The position numbers and the translations under genes were made by a program. Of a DNA stretch of 64,000 nucleotides, positions 59,089-64,000 are shown one piece after another. Origin of the DNA: Mycteria americana (taxonomy: Eukaryota > Chordata > Aves > Ciconiiformes > Ciconiidae); NCBI RefSeq assembly GCF_035582795.1, contig NC_134367.1:110470062-110534061 (forward strand). The letters run 5' to 3'. The stretch's first letter is position 1. Every line of letters begins with the position of its first letter. The notes under the pieces were generated by a model that was given only the letters and a program-made list of their open reading frames with translations, was not told where the DNA came from and did no database searches.

Positions 59089-60254
59089 TGTCAGTGGGAA
59101 TTATATATATATATATACAGGCTATGGATCCCTCCAGCAACTGGCCATAGACAGTCTACGCTGTAGCTGGCCCTGGGTTCTTGGTCGTCCCAGGTGCTGG
59201 CACCTGCACACATGAGCCCCTGGGGCCAAAGCCCCTCTCCAGTGGCCGCTACAGACCCCTTGCATGGACACAACACACTGTCGATCCCTCCAGTAACTGG
59301 CCTTAGACACTCAGGGCCACCCAGTAGCTGGTCTTCAGATCCTCTCTTCTCCAGCTGCCTCATGCAGAGACAGACAGACATACAAACTGGTCTCCATACA
59401 AACTGGTCCTCCATACAAACTGACCCCAGACCCCACAGTCTCCTCAGCTGCCAGCTTGGACCTTGCAGTCCCTCCAGTAGCCAAATTGTGACCATCTGAC
59501 TTCTCCAGTATCTGACCAAGACTTATGGCCACTTTGACACCCGACTCCCCAGCCTCTTACCCTACTCGCCCACTAGTCCTGCTCAATAGTCACTATAGTG
59601 ATCACACACTGACATATGCACCCGCACAATAGACATGGACCCCGGTCTCTCCAGTTGCTGGCACTTGGACCTCCATAAGCACACCCACAGAGTCTCCTCA
59701 CCAGGAAAATAGTTAGAAATGGGGTCTAGTGAGAAGACGGGGCAGACTGGGCTGATCAGGTGCAAGGCACAGCCAGGCAAGTGTACTGACCAGCCCCATT
59801 AACATGGGACCAGCCCCTTTTACCCCTTATTCCTCTATTTTCCCAAACTTGTTCCTCCCAAGCCACCTTGAACCATCTCTTTCCCCACTTCTGGTTCCTC
59901 CCCTAAATATACCATAATAAATCTTGTACAATCCCCAAATGCTGCTCTTGGGCATCTCGTAATGAGTCCCAAAGCCCTGCAAGCAGTAACCCCCCCTTGG
60001 TCTGTAAGGTGACAGACAGGAGCCTCTCCCATTGACTCACTGTGATGGGTGTCACCCCTGGTCCACAGGCTGATGGCTCCCCCATGACAGCCCTCAGAGG
60101 AGCCAAGGCAGGGGATCTGTTTCTCTGTCTGGATTTTAGGGTTTTCTCTACCTGCCATTGTGCTCCTGTGCTCCTTTGCGTGTGTGCAGACAAGCCTTTC
60201 ACCTCACAACCTATTATAAAACCTTACAACCAAGAGCCTCTTACTAGGTTCAAA
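59089..60254 (+). mobile_element. LTR-like or other interspersed repeat (candidate)
   Basis: About 1.17 kb of CT/CA-rich sequence unlike the surrounding intron. It holds at least seven degenerate copies of a CTCCAGTAGCTGGC-like motif (for example near 59131, 59285, 59319, 59469, 59502, 59645), and three tandem CATACAAACTGGTC units near 59378-59420. Towards the right a CTAAATATACC TATA-like word is followed by AATAAA near 59916, with another AATAAA at 60254. This promoter/poly(A) order resembles a retroviral U3-R-U5. An 8-bp direct repeat ATAAAGGT flanks it (59080-59087 and 60255-60262) but does not fit TG...CA LTR ends, so the class is uncertain. Confidence 0.45.
59102..59117. repeat. (TA)n microsatellite
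   Basis: Eight TA units at the left edge of the LTR-like element. Confidence 0.9.
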
Positions 60255-62224
60255 ATAAAGGTATCACGGGTAAACTGAAAATTACTTTTAATGTGTGCGT
60301 ATTAAATAACACAACGTCGGCACAGTATTTTAATTCTAGGGGGAAAAACCAGCCTGAATGTAAAAGGAAGCATTGAACTATTTTAAGCTGCTTTCAAATA
60401 CATTTGCAAAGCGAATATTACAAGGTAGCTGCAATTAGTGAAAACTGCCAGAAGTGATGCTCAGCCCCACAGCACAGTCCCAAATAAGCGGGCTGGTTGG
60501 ATGGACCCATCCCCTGTGCTGTAAGGATCGCTCGGGAGCTCGAGCACTGCTCGTTCCTCAGTTATCATTCACGTCAATGACAAGGACACCTTCTTGCTCG
60601 TACTCGGGACCGAGCAATGCTGAGCAAGCTCACTGCGAGACAGAAGGATCTATATAAGCAGCGACTTGAGGGCCAAAATGATGATTCAGAACAGAAGCTC
60701 TTAAAGCCAAAATGACCATCAGTGAGCCTAAAATGAGGATGGGCCCCAGGCAAATCCATGCAATGAACTGCTCAGACTCTCAGCAGTCTGGAAGGTAAAT
60801 GGGCAGCTGAGTCTCCTTGGCATTAACAGTGGTGGCTATTACCCATTTCCATCCCTAGCAAGGATCTCAGCAGCCGTAATTTGTCCTACTTTAGTTATCA
60901 TTGACATTACTTTAAATCATACAAGGATTATACAGTCTCTTCCCCTGTTTTGATCCAGTAGAGAAGATGCTATTCTTAACCACAGTACATCACAGAACAG
61001 TGTGCCAATGAGTTGAGCCAGAACGGAGAGAGGTATACTGAGATGCTCTCACAACAAAATATTCATGATAACCTTAAAATAAGCTGTTCTGTGAGAAGTG
61101 GGACCAATATGTGAGGCCATTCCACCTCCCACCACAACATAAGTGTAACTCCTTCCTCCTGCAAAGCAGCATACCTGTCCATCACACAGTTCCAGATGCT
61201 TCATACAGCTCCAGGCTTCCATAAAAACACTGGGTGTAGCTCCCCCACCCACCCCTTAATATCCTCAATTTTATATAACATTTCCTTAGGAAAGACGGCA
61301 GAAGGAGGCTTGGCATTTCTGTAAATAAACTGATCAGCAACATAATCAAAACAGATATGGAAACAAGTAGAACAAAACTAATTATGTTTCACAATATCTG
61401 AGTATTGTACGTTAGCTTTGAGACAAAGATACATTTTTGGACATTAAAACAAAAGCCATCTAAAACTGCTTACTGGGAAATATTACTGTCTTGGCTCCTG
61501 AGATTTGAGTCATTTTTCTTTGAGAACACAGTATCGTGAGGGAGCAGCTTCAAGGATTTACAGCCCCTCCTGGGAAGTATCATCCTTGTGAAGATTTAAA
61601 ACTTCAGGCAGCCCTCTTTAAAGCAGCGGTGTCAGCCAGGGTTAATCCAAATCACTTTCAACTCAGTAGTTATTGGAAATCTTTTTTGGGTAAGTGTAGC
61701 AATCAAATAAGCAAACAAAAAAAGACAGAATGATAATGCTGGCCTTGATTAACAGAGAAGAGTGATCCTGCATACCAATTCTTTCTCTAGCTATCCGATT
61801 TTCCACTGGCGTTGTGATACAAGGAGAGAGGAAGACCTTCCATCTGCCGACACGAAGGAGTTAAGGAAACTGCACCTCTTGTCCTTGAGGGTGGGAGCCT
61901 GGGGAAGGGACAGCCCTGGCTGCTTTCTGCTCCCCAGCAGTAGGAGCTGGGCTCTGGGTGCTGCGTACAGGAGTAGACGACTACTGGGATCCACTACGAG
62001 GTACCTCCAGCCTGGCTGGTACAAAGATCAAGAGAAATAAGGACATCCTCATAGCTATCAGCAATCGTTACGTGTGCTTAATTCTTTTGTTAAATACATT
62101 TAAATCACATAGTTTTGCAGCCTGATGCCACACCTCATTAATGTGTAAAACAATACCACTAACTGAAGTTGTTGCAGGGGGAGGGATCCACTTTGACTTT
62201 GAAATCTCTGTGAATACCTCATTT

Positions 62225-62310
62225 AATTAATTTAAGACCAGACTGGAATGTTATCATCATCTAATCTGATCTCCTGAATAACACAGGCCACAGGAGCTTA
62301 TGCAGAACGC
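62225..62310 (+). mobile_element. Ancient LINE-like (CR1/L3-type) fragment, candidate
   Basis: The block CATCATCTAATCTGATCTCC followed by TGAATAACACAGGCCACAGG closely resembles a phrase common in amniote interspersed repeats ('atctagtctgacctcctgtataacacaggccatag'). I attribute it to an old CR1/L3-type LINE read antisense, from memory only. Confidence 0.45.
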
Positions 62311-62396
62311 TTTCGTTTTTGCCAAGGGATGTTATACGACAGACATCATGTGTTGTCTTAAAGCTTTTAACATGAGGTAGGCAATTCCTCTAATTA

Positions 62397-62414
62397 TTTT
62401 TTTTTTTTTTTTTT
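62397..62414. repeat. Poly(T) run, 18 bases
   Basis: Eighteen consecutive T residues. On the minus strand this would be a poly(A) tract, but no retroposed body was recognised beside it. Confidence 0.85.
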
Positions 62415-63969
62415 AAATCAGCATCACTACACTGAACTTGTAATGCCCATAAAATCTAATCGACTTAAATGCCTCTTACAGATTGAGTGATTCTTTACAG
62501 GACTATAAACCAATGTTACTACAGCGGCAGGAGTAGATGTCCCTCTTTTCTATTTGAATGGGAGGGATGCTCTTTTCTTCAGCAGACACACCTGCCAGCT
62601 CCCTTCCTCCTCTCCAAATCAGAGCTACAAGAAGAAGGAAGACACAGTGTAGTTCAGTTATGGTATGAAAAGTCAGTACTGTGGGAAAGCCGGGAAAGCT
62701 AAGAGTGGATCAAGAAGTATATTATCCTGGGCTGCAGGTTAAGATGTATCAAGTGCTAAACTGATTCTTGGTTTGTGGATTAAACTGTACAAAAGTACTT
62801 ATGCACGTATCAAGCAGAAGTGAAATACAGAAGATTTACCTCATAATTACTGCACGCATTGTTTGCACAGCTACACTTCACAGGCAAAATACAAGTATGA
62901 GTTGTGGTGCTGGATTTCATACGTTTCACACCACTTTACGATCTCCATTAAGGCTTTACAGACACCCTCCGACCCAGCTGCTATCAAAGCCACAGCCAGC
63001 TCGTCTGAAACGCTGCACGTAGCTCCTGGGTACCGCTGTCAACACAAACCGACTAATAACTTCAGGAACAGAGTTTGCTTGTTTAAAAGAGGAATCTCTG
63101 ACCAGACGAGGGAAGGGCGTCCAGGGGAGAGGAGGGACCCGGCCATCGCGATGGGGAATGTGCCGACCCAGCGGCTCCATCCACAAGACTGCTCAGGGGC
63201 TGTTGCCCTTCCGTCTTCCCTCCCCAGCTCTGAAGAGTTATTTTATGAACTGCAAAGCAAAAGCTGGTTGAGCTATAAATAAAATACAAAATATGTGGAG
63301 AGGAGGGAGACAAGGGATAAAAGGGTTGGAATAACAAGTTATTTTCAGTCATTAGGGATGACCAGGCATAACTGACTCACCACTCTCTACTCTATCATTC
63401 CCAAACTATATTTATCAAATCCAGCTAACAAAAATGCCGTGTTTCTTCCCTCGCCTGCATATCTGCTCGCTCCCAGCCTCCCATACTACATGTCTGCTCT
63501 ACATATACGTATGGGATTTGGTTTTCATGGGTATGTTACATGTTAGGAAGGAGAAACCATTGCTTCTAGGCTTATAGTACACTACTACTTATTCATACAG
63601 AAAAAGGATATTTCATATAACAGACAGACACTGACGCACTGGTACGCAACTCCCCAACTCCACTAAGCTCTAACATGAATTTCCTGGCAAACAGCCAACA
63701 AATTCAGACAAGAATCACAATTATGACTGAAATAAAGACAATTTACTACACTGCAGTGAAATCCTTTTAAAAAGCATTGCATGTACTCTACCTTCTCATG
63801 GTAAGATGTCTTTCTAGACAGGCAAACGTACATAAATTAGGAAATGGCTGATTTTTTTTAAACTTTTATAGAGAAAGTTAAACTAGTCATCCAAGTGTTT
63901 CTGGAAAGCTAAGTATCATGACAATTAAGCAAAAATAAGATATTAAATATCCTTAAAATAAATCATACA

Positions 63970-63987
63970 TGCACACACACACACACA
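63970..63987. repeat. (CA)n microsatellite
   Basis: Eight CA units in the LCLAT1 intron near the right edge. Confidence 0.9.
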
Positions 63988-64000
63988 GAAAGCATGTATA

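Larger units (their letters stand above)
54724..64000 (-). other. LCLAT1: LCLAT1 intron (partial, runs off right edge)
   Basis: More than 9.2 kb of intron precedes the last exon. I looked on the minus strand for the preceding acyltransferase exon (with an R-T-T-G-F-T-F-type motif ending near L-R-E-G) and found none. The intron is AT-rich and holds a MIR-like fragment, an unassigned exon-like frame, an LTR-like element and simple repeats, all listed separately. No other gene was recognised. Confidence 0.75.

Noticed and set aside
1..64000. CRISPR arrays, operons, prokaryotic systems, tRNA or rRNA genes
   Set aside because: Split eukaryotic genes and amniote repeats show a vertebrate nuclear locus. 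No regular spaced repeats or cloverleaf genes were seen.

Overview
The window is vertebrate nuclear DNA, most likely from a bird. The evidence is split genes with GT-AG introns, short introns, low interspersed-repeat content, old CR1 LINE fragments and endogenous-retrovirus LTR-like sequence. Two real genes can be supported. Both are seen only at their 3' ends, and they point towards each other across about 40 kb of non-coding DNA.

Left (1-8412, + strand): the last four coding exons of a calpain large subunit. They encode the end of the penta-EF-hand domain. The coding exon lengths of 79, 117, 56 and 27 nt follow the conserved 3' exon pattern of classical calpains (recalled as 79, 117, 59, 27). 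The convergent neighbour LCLAT1 makes CAPN13 the best paralogue call. A possible long 3' UTR follows, with candidate poly(A) signals near 10.91 kb.

Middle (about 10.9-50.7 kb): intergenic DNA with no supported gene. It is AT-rich at first and clearly more GC-rich between about 20 and 50 kb. It holds a 550-bp solo LTR with a 4-bp target duplication, two CR1 fragments, a MIR-like SINE, several microsatellites, a perfect 10-bp inverted repeat and AT-rich stretches that read like conserved non-coding elements. Long open frames here are GC-driven and do not look like protein.

Right (about 50.7-64 kb, - strand): the 3' end of LCLAT1 (lysocardiolipin acyltransferase 1). It comprises a candidate 3.5-kb 3' UTR, the last coding exon (54215-54723) and more than 9 kb of the preceding intron. 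That intron holds a second MIR-like SINE, a 1.17-kb LTR-like repeat, an old LINE-like fragment and, on the same strand, an unassigned exon-like open frame (57472-57697) with a splice acceptor. That frame is the least explained item in the window.

The two genes do not share a pathway. CAPN13 is a calcium-regulated cysteine protease and LCLAT1 is an ER phospholipid-remodelling acyltransferase. Their adjacency is conserved synteny. No operon-like, CRISPR or novel multi-gene system is visible.
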